In this document: piece by piece, positions 1 through 9,113 of the stretch
Numbering within the stretch: position 1 is the first letter of the stretch
How the letters are laid out: every line of letters begins with the position of its first letter
Origin: an uncultured Lachnospiraceae bacterium
GTDB taxonomy: Bacteria > Bacillota > Clostridia > Lachnospirales > Lachnospiraceae
DNA: 64,000 bases
Direction of reading: 5' to 3'
NCBI GenBank assembly: GCA_947178145.1
Contig: CAMWXE010000021.1
Span: forward strand, 1 to 64,000
Translations under genes and position numbers: made by a program
Notes under the pieces: generated by a model
Databases searched by the model: none
Told to the model about the DNA's origin: nothing
Seen by the model: the letters and a program-made list of their open reading frames with translations, nothing else

Positions 1-273
1 GGAGATGAGAAAAACGTGTGCAGTTCATTTGAAAGGATTATTAAAAAGGAAAGAGCGGAAGGTGAGGCTAAAGGCGAGACTAAAGGCGAGGTAAAAGGAA
101 CAGCAAAATGCGTCATAGAGCTGCTCGAGTATATAGGGGAGCCGTCGGAGACACTTAGAAAGATGATTATAAGTCAGACAGATATTGAAAAGCTGCGAGT
201 GTGGCACAGGGCAGCCGCAAGGGCGAAAACGATCGAAGAGTTCGAGCAGGCAATAGGGCTGGTGCAGACATAA
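1..273 (+). pseudogene. C-terminal tail of an Rpn-family nuclease, cut by the window edge
   Basis: Open from base 1 with no start codon of its own, so it is the 3' part of a gene that begins outside the window. It matches the last part of the ORF at 518-1273 and, less closely, the complete Rpn gene at 2055-3062: a variable Lys/Glu/Gly-rich segment (AEGEAKGETKGEVKG) followed by a helical tail ending IGLVQT. Rpn proteins are PD-(D/E)XK nucleases linked to recA-independent recombination. The nuclease core is not in view, so whether the full gene is intact cannot be judged. It carries eight extra residues in the charged segment relative to the second copy. Confidence 0.75.
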
Positions 274-287
274 GCAGATCCATTAGG
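1..287 (+). repeat. Direct repeat copy 1 (Rpn gene tail)
   Basis: Bases from about 85 to 287 read identically to about 1085-1287, an offset of exactly 1,000 bp, and the flanking 1-60 matches 1025-1084 with few differences. Copy 1 has an extra 24 bases (gctaaaggcgagactaaagg and the next four) in the charged-repeat segment. Identity stops just past the stop codon, after cattagg. Confidence 0.9.
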
Positions 288-381
288 AGACATATTTAGT
301 GTGGGCAATTAATTTGCTGTCAAAGGGGAAGCCTTGGAACTTCTGTGTGAGTAGATGGATCAAAGGCAAGTCGCCCCAGCT

Positions 382-428
382 CTGTTGTCGCAAGAGCCTT
401 TTACGCCGCCAACAGGGTGATGAATGCC
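382..428. repeat. Possible dispersed intergenic repeat, copy 1
   Basis: Contains TGTCGCAAG, then CCTTTTAC, then AACAGGGTGATGAATGCC. The same order of blocks (TGCCGCAAG, TCCTTTACC, AACAGGGTGATGATATGCC) occurs at 45365-45422, with a hairpin insert there. Both copies are intergenic. The family assignment is inference from two copies. Confidence 0.45.
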
Positions 429-450
429 AAAACACTGATTTCAAGGAGAA

Positions 451-500
451 TCACTGGAAACAGTGGTTCCTTTTGTTTATATTGTAGCTGGAATTATGCC
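451..500 (+). terminator. Terminator-like hairpin shared with 1731-1781
   Basis: ATCACT-GGAAAC-AGTGGTTCC followed by TTTTGTTTAT gives a short stem plus a T-rich run. A near copy lies at 1731-1781, and identity extends past the hairpin to the AATTATGCC segment, so the two share ancestry rather than being independent terminators. Confidence 0.55.
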
Positions 501-517
501 AGAAAGAGGCGATATAC

Positions 518-1273
518 TTGTTCTTCCTGTTCGAATTCCAGAGTTACAATGATTTTACGATGCCATTTCGTTTGTTGGTGTATATGACAGCGATCTGGTT
601 AGACTATTTTAAGAACAGCGATAAGAACAAGCGAAAACAAAAAGGATACAGGCTGCCAGCGATCATGCCGATCGTCCTGCACAATGGAGAGCGGAGCTGG
701 ACAGCATCACACAGGTTCCGGGAAATGATCAGACAGGAGGATCTGTTTGGTAAGTACGTTGTGGACTTTGAATATGTACTGGTATCAGTGAAGCGTCTTA
801 CAGCTTCTCAGATCAAGAGTTCCAACACTCTTGTAGATAACATTCTTCTTGCGGATAAGAAAAATACAAGAAAGGCATGGAACAGTACAAACAGTATAGA
901 ATTGGTGCGCCGCATCAGGGCGATGGAGAAAAATGACCTGAATGAGTGGATTACATGGTTCTCGAAAGTGGTCAGAGAACTAGGCGAAGAGGAACGAAAG
1001 GAGTTCATACAGCAGCTTAGGGAAGGAGATGAGAAAAACGTGTGCAGTTCATTTGAAAGGATTATTAAAAAGGAAAGAGTGGAAGGCGAGGTAAAAGGAA
1101 CAGCAAAATGCGTCATAGAGCTGCTCGAGTATATAGGGGAGCCGTCGGAGACACTTAGAAAGATGATTATAAGTCAGACAGATATTGAAAAGCTGCGAGT
1201 GTGGCACAGGGCAGCCGCAAGGGCGAAAACGATCGAAGAGTTCGAGCAGGCAATAGGGCTGGTGCAGACATAA
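518..1273 (+). pseudogene. Rpn-family nuclease, N-terminally truncated
   Basis: 251 codons from a TTG, aligning along its whole length with residues 86-335 of the intact gene at 2055-3062. The reading frame can be followed upstream only to EAIYL before a stop at 485-487. The missing N-terminal 85 residues include the YESDLVYRV segment that holds the predicted catalytic Asp of the PD-(D/E)XK fold; the second active-site block is present as FEFQS. No ribosome binding site precedes the TTG, so this is most likely a 5'-deleted, non-functional copy. Its tail is the second copy of the 1,000-bp-spaced direct repeat. Confidence 0.8.
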
Positions 1274-1287
1274 GCAGATCCATTAGG
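1025..1287 (+). repeat. Direct repeat copy 2 (Rpn gene tail)
   Basis: Partner of the repeat at 1-287; the last 200 or so bases are identical by eye. It lacks the 24-bp expansion of copy 1. Confidence 0.9.
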
Positions 1288-1598
1288 CAGGTTAAACTTT
1301 AAAAATAAATTGTTATAAAGAGAAAATTTATAGTTTATTAGCAGCTTTTTCCTCTGTTTTATGACAAAATTAGATACTATAATTGAGCAAAACTAGAAAA
1401 AATCACAAGAAAAAATAAATTATCTTGCTGTGAAGACAGTATAAAAACGTTCATAAGAATATCTTTGTGTGCATTATGCATCTTTCGTGCATATTATTTG
1501 TGCATTTCTCTGTGCTACGGATAAGTATTTGGTAAACTTTTCGAATATGCTCATTTATAGCAGAGTATATACAAAGAAAGGGTAAAAAGGAGATAGGT
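1274..1598. other. AT-rich spacer without a gene
   Basis: About 325 bases of AT-rich sequence. No open frame, RNA gene or strong hairpin was recognised. The last 30 bases form the leader of the small ORF at 1599, including an AAGGAG ribosome site. Confidence 0.6.
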
Positions 1599-1784
1599 AT
1601 GATGACAGCAGAATGGGACGAAATTGAAGCGAGAGAGGTTGCAAGGGAAGAAGGAAGGGAAGAAGGCATAGGGGCGATGATAGAGGGCTGTAATGAGCTG
1701 GGAGTCGCAAAGGCTGCTGCATGGAAGGGAACCATTGGAAACAGTGGTTCTTTTTGTTTTTATTGCAGCTTAAATTATGCCTGA
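1599..1784 (+). CDS. Small charged protein of unknown function (possible Rpn-tail remnant)
   Basis: 61 codons from ATG, with a strong AAAAAGGAG ribosome site eight bases upstream; a second ATG follows directly. The first 45 residues are very acidic and Arg/Glu-rich (EAREVAREEGREEG) and resemble the variable helical tails of Rpn-type and other Lachnospiraceae small proteins. The last 18 codons read straight through the terminator-like hairpin at 1731-1757, so the natural C-terminus may have been lost through a frameshift. No function is proposed. Confidence 0.45.
   Translation: MMTAEWDEIEAREVAREEGREEGIGAMIEGCNELGVAKAAAWKGTIGNSGSFCFYCSLNYA
1731..1781 (+). terminator. Terminator-like hairpin, second copy
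   Basis: GAACCATT-GGAAAC-AGTGGTTC with TTTTTGTTTTT behind it: a convincing intrinsic terminator shape. It overlaps the 3' end of the 1599-1784 ORF and is homologous to 451-500. Confidence 0.6.
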
Positions 1785-1834
1785 AGAAGGGATTTTTTGA
1801 AAAAATAAATAAAAATTCTGAAAAATACTTGAAA

Positions 1835-1864
1835 TTGACAGAAAATATAGTACAATAATAATAT
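1835..1864 (+). promoter_or_regulatory. Possible promoter for the Rpn gene
   Basis: TTGACA at 1835-1840 and TAATAT at 1859-1864, with an 18-base spacer. It lies about 190 bases before the ATG at 2055; the long leader between holds no clear ORF. Confidence 0.45.
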
Positions 1865-2054
1865 ATGTAAACCGTTTCAACGGAATGTTTATGCAATGGA
1901 GCTTGTAAAAACTTAGCGGAATCTTCCAGGGGCAGGATGGAGGCAAAAGCTAATCAGATAGGCAGAATATGACGATAATATAAATGACCATTCAGCGATG
2001 CAAGCAATGACGGACAGCGTGTCATGGAAGTAAGAGCTTGACGGGAGTTGATTT

Positions 2055-3062
2055 ATGGAGACACAGGAGAATGCGAAAGAACAGGAGCAAAATGCAGACA
2101 ATCCGCATGACAAGGGTTATAAGAGAATCTTTTCCATAAAAAGGAATTTTCTTGATTTCATTAAAAAGTACATCAGTTTTGACTGGATGATGGAGTTGAC
2201 GGAGGATAATCTGGAACTGATTGACAAGGAATATGTCACGGACCAGTTTGACACGTATGAATCAGATCTGGTCTACAGGGTGAATACAGAGGCGGGAAGT
2301 ATATACCTGTTTTTTCTGTTTGAACTTCAGAGCTACAATGATTTTACGATGCCGTTTCGTCTGTTGGTGTATATGACTGCGATCTGGTTAGACTATTTCA
2401 AGAACAGTGACAGGAACAGGCGCAGACAAAAAGGATACAGGCTGCCGGCAATCATGCCGATCGTCCTGCACAATGGGGAACGTGGCTGGACTGCATCACG
2501 CAGGTTTCGGGAAATGATCGGACAGGAAAGTCTGTTTGGAAAATACGTTGTGGACTTCGAGTATGTCCTGGTTTCCGTTAACAGTCTTGCGGCTTCGAAG
2601 ATCAAGAATTCCAACACCCTTGTAGACAATATTCTTCTTGCGGATAAGAAAAACACGAGGAAAGCATGGGACAGTGAGAGAAACATGGAACTTGTGCGCC
2701 GCATCAGGGCAATGGATAGAAACGACCTGAACGAGTGGATTACATGGTTCTCAAATGTGATCAGAGAACTGGAGGGGGAAGAGAAAAAGGAATTCATACA
2801 GCAGCTTAGGGAAGGGGATGATATAATCGTGTGCAGTTCATTCGAAAGGATCATGAAAAAAGAAAAGGCAGAAGGAAAGGCAGAAGGAAAGGCAGAGGAT
2901 ATTATAGAGCTTCTTGAGGATATCGGGGAACCTTCCGGTACGCTTAAAAAGCATATTATGAATCAGACAGATATGGAAGTGCTGAAAAGATGGCTTAAGG
3001 CAGCAGCAAGAGCGGAATCCATAGAGGATTTCAAGAAGACAATAGGACTGGTGCAGACATGA
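2055..3062 (+). CDS. Rpn-family recombination-promoting nuclease / putative transposase
   Basis: 335 residues, complete, the intact member of the local Rpn cluster. The N-terminal half carries the PD-(D/E)XK core: GYKRIFSIKRNF, the predicted catalytic Asp in YESDLVYRV (about residue 70) and the E-x-Q pair in FLFELQSYND (about 90). A conserved middle (LPAIMPIVLHNGE, NTLVDNILLADKKNTR) is typical of the Clostridial subfamily. The C-terminus has a short KAEGKAEGKAED repeat, a spot that varies between copies, then a helical tail. ATG at 2055 follows GGGAG. The family cuts DNA and promotes recombination in E. coli; the role in this organism is unknown. The two broken neighbours indicate local duplication. 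Confidence 0.85.
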   Translation: METQENAKEQEQNADNPHDKGYKRIFSIKRNFLDFIKKYISFDWMMELTEDNLELIDKEYVTDQFDTYESDLVYRVNTEAGSIYLFFLFELQSYNDFTMPFRLLVYMTAIWLDYFKNSDRNRRRQKGYRLPAIMPIVLHNGERGWTASRRFREMIGQESLFGKYVVDFEYVLVSVNSLAASKIKNSNTLVDNILLADKKNTRKAWDSERNMELVRRIRAMDRNDLNEWITWFSNVIRELEGEEKKEFIQQLREGDDIIVCSSFERIMKKEKAEGKAEGKAEDIIELLEDIGEPSGTLKKHIMNQTDMEVLKRWLKAAARAESIEDFKKTIGLVQT

Positions 3063-3288
3063 AGGGCTTTCTTAGGAACACAGACCGAAACAGGAAGTGC
3101 GGCCGTGAGGTTTGCAGTGTGAGGATATAGCAGGAAATCGTTTTTCATGATGAAATCAATTGGGACTAAGGAGTTGTGCAACATCATTTCCAGTATATGA
3201 GAGCTGGAATATGATTTCATTATATATGTGGCAACAGGTAATACAGGCAATAAAAGGGAATATCAATAACAAAGTGGGGAGAAACAAG

Positions 3289-6200
3289 ATGGCAAAGAGT
3301 AGGAAGAAAAAGAACAATAAGCTAAGAAGGAGGGTCATGCGGACGGTCGCGGCACTCACTATGATTATGGCGATTGTCGTGGCTGCGATACCGGTGGAGA
3401 ATTTGGATATCGTACGGGCTGATTATGCCAATACATTAACTATTAACTATGCTAGTGACGTTGCTGGTGCGAATAATAATAGTGATTTATATACTGCCAA
3501 TTCATATGAAAACTCGTATGGTGGTGACCAACTGCGTATACAGCGTATAGAAGGCAGCATGATTACCGAACTGTTTACGGTACAGAAGTCAGGGACGAAT
3601 GCTGATACTGCAATGATAACTGGAAGTTTATTGGCCTCTGGAACAAATTCTCTGGATATAAGAAATGAGGAATACTATCAATACATTCAGTTTGATAATA
3701 CATTTGTCAGCCCTTTTAGAGCTGCTGTTGGAAGCCTTGCATATACGTATACCTATCAAGCAACTCCTCAAACATTTAATGGTGGTACAGACAGTACTGG
3801 AAATAATGTAAGTGGTTCAATTACAATCAATATATTGAGTACTGCTTCACCTACAGGAAACTCAAATAATGCCGGTACAGGTTCAATTACTGCCACTACG
3901 GATGATGGAGGTTATACAAGTTATAATTTATCAAATCTCACAGCGGATACTGTGTATACATCTAGTTACACTTCCAATATCAGAACTGCACAAGAGAATT
4001 TGATAAGAACTTATAATACAATGGCACAACAAGATATTGCAACCCTTCAGGCAATACAAAATAAAGTATCATCCAGTGGCAATGGAAGTGGAAAATTAAC
4101 AGATACTGATAGAAATAATTGGGCTAACCTCCAAGCTAAGTATGCAAGCGGTCAGGGAGCTTCTGATTATAGTGCTGCACGTACGTTAAATGTAAGCTTT
4201 AGTAATCTTGGCGGGACTGGAACAGCTTCTCTCACCAATTTTGAAAAAGACCTTATCTGTAAATGCTTTTACAATTCGTCAAACAATAGCCTTACTTTAG
4301 ACAGATATGAACTAATCGAAATTTCAAAGGGACAATCCAGTGTTTATGTTCCTAGATTGACAGGCAGTAATGCAGCGCTTACTGGGCAGTCTGTTGATAC
4401 AAACAAATATCTTGTTTCAGGAAGAGCCAGGATTGATGGAATCAAAAGTAATGCATTCGTGGGTGCAGGAATAAACACGCTGAATATTGCATCTAATATC
4501 AGGTTTATAGGAGCAGAAGCATTTGCAGGCTCTCCTTTGCGGACAGTAACGATTGATATGACGAACTGTGAAATCATTGGCGACAGGGCTTTTAAGGGCT
4601 GTACAAATCTGACGAATGTATCATTTACAGGTACATATACAGGTACAGCATCAAAGCTGCAGGAAATCGGAAAAGAGGCGTTTGCAGATACAGCTCTTTC
4701 AGCTATTACAATACCTAATAGCGTTGGAACGATCGGCGCAGGTGGGTTTGCCAATAATGCACAACTTTCAAGAGTGGAATTTGCCAGTGGCGGTACCAAC
4801 ACTGCAATGACGATGCAGCCATATGCATTTTTTAATGCTACAAATCTTTCCAGCGTTGTATTTCCCAGTGGGACGAACAACAGGCAATTCCAGATAATGA
4901 AATTTGGATTTGCGCTTGATACAGGTACAAATGGCGGAAGCCTTAGTGATTTTACGTTTCCGGCAGCTAATAATAGTGTAAATTATGGCAGTGAGGCGGA
5001 TTATGATTACATCCTGGCAAACAGAAGCAGACTGCAGACAGTGACATGGCCAGGTTTATTACAGAATAAAATACCTGACAATACATTGTGGGGATGTGAA
5101 GAACTTTCATATACACGTTTTCCTGATGGTGCTGCCCGCGCGGACTATACTGCTGATGCCCTGTTCCAAGGCGTACAAAATACAGATTTCTATGTTGAGG
5201 GTCCGGCGAATATAAATGCGCAGACTGTAGCGACGCCGAGAAAAACTACATGGACAGCAAAGGCCGGGTATGATAATGGTAATGGAATCATACCATACAA
5301 ATTTACGGACAGCACCGGCACACATTTTGAGATTGGTGTAAAAGAGAATCCTGCGGATACGGAGCCAAAATATATTGCAACAATCGATGTTACAAATGAA
5401 GCTGCAAAAGAGGCTACATTATCGAAATATACTGCTTATACGACTCCCAACGCGAACGACAGGTTCTCAATTGTGATACCTGACAAGGTGGGTGAATATA
5501 CAGTTGTGGCAATCGGACCAAACTGTTTTGACGATGATATCAAAAACAAAATTTATGAGTTGATCATTAAGGATGGATCCGTCAGGCAGATTGCTGCGGA
5601 AGCTTTTAAAGGTTCAGAAAATCTGCAGTGGGTTGAGATCGGAGATGCAGTGGCATCTATTGGAAGAGAAGCGTTTGCAGATTGCCCTAAGCTTGAAAAT
5701 GTAGTATTTAGCCAGACACAGACGGCAGGATTTTATGGACAGGATGCTTACTGGAAGGATCAGCATGTGTTAGGAACGGATGCATTCAAAACAGGTTCCA
5801 CGTATCTTACTTTCCATGGTGCAATTCATCCTGATTATGCACCGTTTGCACTTGCGATGTCAGCTGACAGCAAGAATATGACAAGTACAAGATCGGAGTG
5901 TCAGATATGCTACAAGACAGATGCCCCGCTTAACCTGACAGTGATTAGGGATGCGGACGGAAAGGCGACATTGATAGATTACCCTCATTATGAGGAAGTC
6001 GATTATATAAATGAAGGCCTCATAGATGAATACAAAACAGAAACAAATGACCCTGATTTTAGCATTAAAGACAGATTTGAGTTAGTAAACGAGATAGGCA
6101 ATAATACAAATGATGACAATAAAGCAGTACCAACCTGGGCAAGAGATATCGTATTGCAGACGCTCAACATGAACCTGCCCAAAGGGATAGAAAACATTGA

Positions 6201-9057
6201 CTCTGCAAAATATTTTAAGGATAGTAAGAATTCTGCCGACTTTGTGTATTTTAATAGGATATATAAAAAGAATGATCCGCCATATAGCACTACTAATCCA
6301 CCATATGAAGAGGATACACAACCGAGGTATGTTAATACTTTTGGGAAAGCCGGAAATGAAAGCGTCAATAGCCTATATTCAAGCTATCAGTATACACCTA
6401 ATGATGCACCAGATGATTATGTAGAGACGGTACCTGGATTATTCAGCGGATTCTTTGATGAATCGGATCTTGACAAACCAGATACTAATAATGGTAATCT
6501 GATGTGGAATGCATATGATGGCCATTCTTACACGGAGAACAATGAGAGAGGAAATGACTATCTGACAAGTGTTCAGATGCCAACTGTTGAGGAGTTTCCA
6601 GACTATGCGTTTGATAGTGCTGAGAACTTAAAGTCTCTCACCATAGGCAGTGCGTTGGATAAAGTTGGCATACAGCCGTTTAGGGATTGCAAGAGCCTGT
6701 TTGAGATTAATACAGGAGACAGTACAAAGTATGCTTATGACGGCAATATGCTGTTCTATGAAAATGAAGGCGATAGTACCCAGCCAAGTTACAAGATTAT
6801 ACAGTGTCTGGAAGGACGTGGCAGGAGAGATGCTGCAGATGGAAATTATGGTTCAACAGAGATTAGTTCCAAAACCAATCCATGGCTTTCACAGGTATCA
6901 AGTATCGCCGATTATGCATTTGCAAATTGTGAGGAAATCTACACAGTGGATTTGTCTGATACATCGGTAAGAACGATTTCGGAAGGAGCATTTAATGGAT
7001 GTAGTAAGCTGGAATCGGTGACATTGCCCGCAACGGTGAATATGGTTCAAAGGGATGCATTTGTTGGTGTAACAGATAGAAATTTCAGGCTTGAAGTACC
7101 TAATCCGAATTGTTATATCAATCCCGAAGCATTTGATCTTGGACCAGGCAGAACAGAGACTTTGTATATAAGTGGTATTCAGTATGTAGATGAAAAGACA
7201 GAAGAAACAAGTACCTGCTATAATGCCTATCTGGAGCTGCTGAAAAAATATCCAGGTCAGGTCGAATTTAATGAGATAGGAACTACCTATACGGTTCGAT
7301 TTTATGACGAGGATCGCAACCAGCTTGGATCTAACTATGAGATTGCAAGGGGAGAGGATGTTTTGAATCCTCCTATAGAGGCAGCAAGAGCAGCAGCAAA
7401 GACTGGACGCAGATTCGATACCTGGTTATGCCTGCTTGACAATGGTGAGATATTGAGAGGTGAAGAGGCCTATAAGAATGTAACTGAGAACAGAAGAGTA
7501 GAGGCGATCTATGTAGATGATCCGAGTTCCGTAGTTCCAGACGGAAACAATTATACCTTGACTGTTCAAAATGGAACTGCATTAGTCAATAATAATCCAG
7601 TAACAATTCCAGCGACAGTTCACGGTGGTGATACGATAACGATAATAGCAACGGACTCCGCAAACTTTAGAGTATGGACAGTTACACCAAATAACTATAC
7701 ATCTTTATTATTGGGTGCAAACAATCCTGTGACTACATTCACCATGCCAAATGCGAACATAACAGTCACAGCAAATTCGGCAATTGATGGCAGCGGTGCG
7801 AACCCCGACGGAACCTACACGGTAACCGTCAACAACGGTACAGGCGGCGGAAACTATCGTCCGGGCGCGACAGTCACCATCACAGCAAACACACCCAATA
7901 CCGGAGCGTCCTTTGTGAACTGGACAACAACAACCTCAGGAGTGACATTTGCAAATGCAACATCCGCCTCCACGACATTCGTGATGCCATCTTCCAATGT
8001 ATCTGTAACAGCAAACTTCAGTGATGGTACAGGCGGACAGCCCGGTGGCAATACCCCTGGTGGTGACAACACAACAAAGTACAAAGTAACCGTAAACTAC
8101 GGTTCCGGAAGCGGCGAGTATGCGGCAGGTGAGACTGTCAATATCACAGCGAATGCACCAGAGTCATCAAACAGAGTATTCTCCAGATGGACGACCAGCA
8201 ATTCCGGTCTTGGATTTGCCAATGCAAACGCTGTATCGACCTCGTTTGTGATGCCGGCGACAGATGTTACAGTCACGGCGAATTACAAGACAAGAACAAG
8301 TGATGACGATGACGACGATGATGACGACAGCAGTTCATCAAGAAGACCGGGCACAAATACAAGCACCAATACAGTGACCAACACTCCCGGAAGCTCGACA
8401 AATACAACAGGGACAACAGGTACAGTCAACAATCCATCGAACGAATCAGGCAGCACGGCAGGAACAAACAATACGAATGGCAATCGAATATATATCACGA
8501 AGAACGGTATTTCCAACACGGATGTGGCATCTTTGGCAGTAAGCGGTTCTACAGACAATTTTATTGTCAGAATCACAGAGTCAGCGGAGGCGACAGCGGC
8601 AGTAGAACAGGCACTTACGAACACCTATGGTTCGCTGAGTGGATTGGCATACCTGCCAATGGATATCTCACTTTATGACTCGACAGGTCAAAATAAGATT
8701 ACAGATACCACAGGATTGAATATCACAGTGACAATGCCAATACCGGATGTACTGATTCAGTATGGCGGAAATGCGCGTGTTGCAGCGGCAGATAACGGAA
8801 ATCTTGTACAGCTTACGCCGCGGTTCACGACAATTGATGGCATTGCATGTATTTCTTTCGTACCGCCCCATTTTTCACCGTATGTGATCTATGTGGATAC
8901 GAACAATTTGATAGCGGGTCAGATGCTTGACTCCACACCGGCGACAGGCGACCCAATTCACCCGAAGTGGTTTGCGGCAATCGGCATGGCATGTGTATCG
9001 ATTCTGCTGTTTGTCACAAGTGACGGACGGAAACGCAAAAAATTCAGGGCAGCATAA
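3289..9057 (+). CDS. Giant BspA-like leucine-rich-repeat surface protein
   Basis: 1,922 residues from the ATG at 3289 (GGGGAG eight bases upstream); the longer ORF start at 3160 has no ribosome site and would bury the signal peptide. Order of parts: Lys/Arg-rich N-terminus and hydrophobic signal peptide (about 15-40), a Thr/Asn-rich domain, blocks of BspA-type LRR_5 repeats (motifs such as IGAEAFAGSPLRTVTI, EAFKGSENLQWVEIGD), an InlB/Listeria-type repeat region (YTVRFYDEDRNQLGS), three tandem InlB-like units each ending FVMPxxxVTVTA, a poly-Asp/Ser and Thr linker, a beta-rich domain, then STPATGDP, a hydrophobic helix and RKRKK. That ending resembles a sortase signal or membrane anchor. No sortase is in the window. 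Likely an adhesin or matrix-binding protein; the ligand is unknown. Confidence 0.85.
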   Translation: MAKSRKKKNNKLRRRVMRTVAALTMIMAIVVAAIPVENLDIVRADYANTLTINYASDVAGANNNSDLYTANSYENSYGGDQLRIQRIEGSMITELFTVQKSGTNADTAMITGSLLASGTNSLDIRNEEYYQYIQFDNTFVSPFRAAVGSLAYTYTYQATPQTFNGGTDSTGNNVSGSITINILSTASPTGNSNNAGTGSITATTDDGGYTSYNLSNLTADTVYTSSYTSNIRTAQENLIRTYNTMAQQDIATLQAIQNKVSSSGNGSGKLTDTDRNNWANLQAKYASGQGASDYSAARTLNVSFSNLGGTGTASLTNFEKDLICKCFYNSSNNSLTLDRYELIEISKGQSSVYVPRLTGSNAALTGQSVDTNKYLVSGRARIDGIKSNAFVGAGINTLNIASNIRFIGAEAFAGSPLRTVTIDMTNCEIIGDRAFKGCTNLTNVSFTGTYTGTASKLQEIGKEAFADTALSAITIPNSVGTIGAGGFANNAQLSRVEFASGGTNTAMTMQPYAFFNATNLSSVVFPSGTNNRQFQIMKFGFALDTGTNGGSLSDFTFPAANNSVNYGSEADYDYILANRSRLQTVTWPGLLQNKIPDNTLWGCEELSYTRFPDGAARADYTADALFQGVQNTDFYVEGPANINAQTVATPRKTTWTAKAGYDNGNGIIPYKFTDSTGTHFEIGVKENPADTEPKYIATIDVTNEAAKEATLSKYTAYTTPNANDRFSIVIPDKVGEYTVVAIGPNCFDDDIKNKIYELIIKDGSVRQIAAEAFKGSENLQWVEIGDAVASIGREAFADCPKLENVVFSQTQTAGFYGQDAYWKDQHVLGTDAFKTGSTYLTFHGAIHPDYAPFALAMSADSKNMTSTRSECQICYKTDAPLNLTVIRDADGKATLIDYPHYEEVDYINEGLIDEYKTETNDPDFSIKDRFELVNEIGNNTNDDNKAVPTWARDIVLQTLNMNLPKGIENIDSAKYFKDSKNSADFVYFNRIYKKNDPPYSTTNPPYEEDTQPRYVNTFGKAGNESVNSLYSSYQYTPNDAPDDYVETVPGLFSGFFDESDLDKPDTNNGNLMWNAYDGHSYTENNERGNDYLTSVQMPTVEEFPDYAFDSAENLKSLTIGSALDKVGIQPFRDCKSLFEINTGDSTKYAYDGNMLFYENEGDSTQPSYKIIQCLEGRGRRDAADGNYGSTEISSKTNPWLSQVSSIADYAFANCEEIYTVDLSDTSVRTISEGAFNGCSKLESVTLPATVNMVQRDAFVGVTDRNFRLEVPNPNCYINPEAFDLGPGRTETLYISGIQYVDEKTEETSTCYNAYLELLKKYPGQVEFNEIGTTYTVRFYDEDRNQLGSNYEIARGEDVLNPPIEAARAAAKTGRRFDTWLCLLDNGEILRGEEAYKNVTENRRVEAIYVDDPSSVVPDGNNYTLTVQNGTALVNNNPVTIPATVHGGDTITIIATDSANFRVWTVTPNNYTSLLLGANNPVTTFTMPNANITVTANSAIDGSGANPDGTYTVTVNNGTGGGNYRPGATVTITANTPNTGASFVNWTTTTSGVTFANATSASTTFVMPSSNVSVTANFSDGTGGQPGGNTPGGDNTTKYKVTVNYGSGSGEYAAGETVNITANAPESSNRVFSRWTTSNSGLGFANANAVSTSFVMPATDVTVTANYKTRTSDDDDDDDDDSSSSRRPGTNTSTNTVTNTPGSSTNTTGTTGTVNNPSNESGSTAGTNNTNGNRIYITKNGISNTDVASLAVSGSTDNFIVRITESAEATAAVEQALTNTYGSLSGLAYLPMDISLYDSTGQNKITDTTGLNITVTMPIPDVLIQYGGNARVAAADNGNLVQLTPRFTTIDGIACISFVPPHFSPYVIYVDTNNLIAGQMLDSTPATGDPIHPKWFAAIGMACVSILLFVTSDGRKRKKFRAA

Positions 9058-9072
9058 ACATAATACAAGGAA

Positions 9073-9096
9073 GGGAACTGTCGCAAGGCAGTTCCC
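9073..9096 (+). other. Intercistronic GCAA-tetraloop hairpin
   Basis: GGGAACTGTC-GCAA-GGCAGTTCCC makes a ten-pair stem with one G-U pair and a GNRA loop. It lies between two LRR genes and is followed by the next ribosome site instead of a T-run, so it looks like an mRNA-stabilising or processing hairpin rather than a terminator. Confidence 0.7.
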
Positions 9097-9113
9097 GGTC
9101 AAAGGAGACCAAT

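Larger units (their letters stand above)
274..517 (+). other. Degenerate region between two Rpn copies
   Basis: No convincing gene. The 62-codon ORF at 299-487 has no family resemblance and runs through a hairpin. The stretch holds two things that recur elsewhere: a CGCAAG/AACAGGGTGATGAATGCC segment (about 382-428) resembling the bccp-oadB spacer at 45365-45422, and the terminator-like repeat at 451-500. It looks like debris left by rearrangement in the Rpn cluster. Confidence 0.5.

Noticed and set aside
299-487. 62-codon ORF between Rpn copies
   Set aside because: No ribosome site, crosses a terminator-like repeat and a dispersed repeat, no family likeness.
1-3062. Complete insertion sequence
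   Set aside because: Rpn proteins are sometimes labelled transposases, but no terminal inverted repeats or target-site duplications were seen around the copies.
3160-3288. Upstream extension of the giant LRR ORF
   Set aside because: No ribosome site and it would put 43 non-signal residues before a clear signal peptide; ATG 3289 has GGGGAG.
8283-8360. Coding-independent repeat in the GAT/GAC tract
   Set aside because: It is the poly-Asp linker of the LRR protein, in frame and typical of wall spacers.
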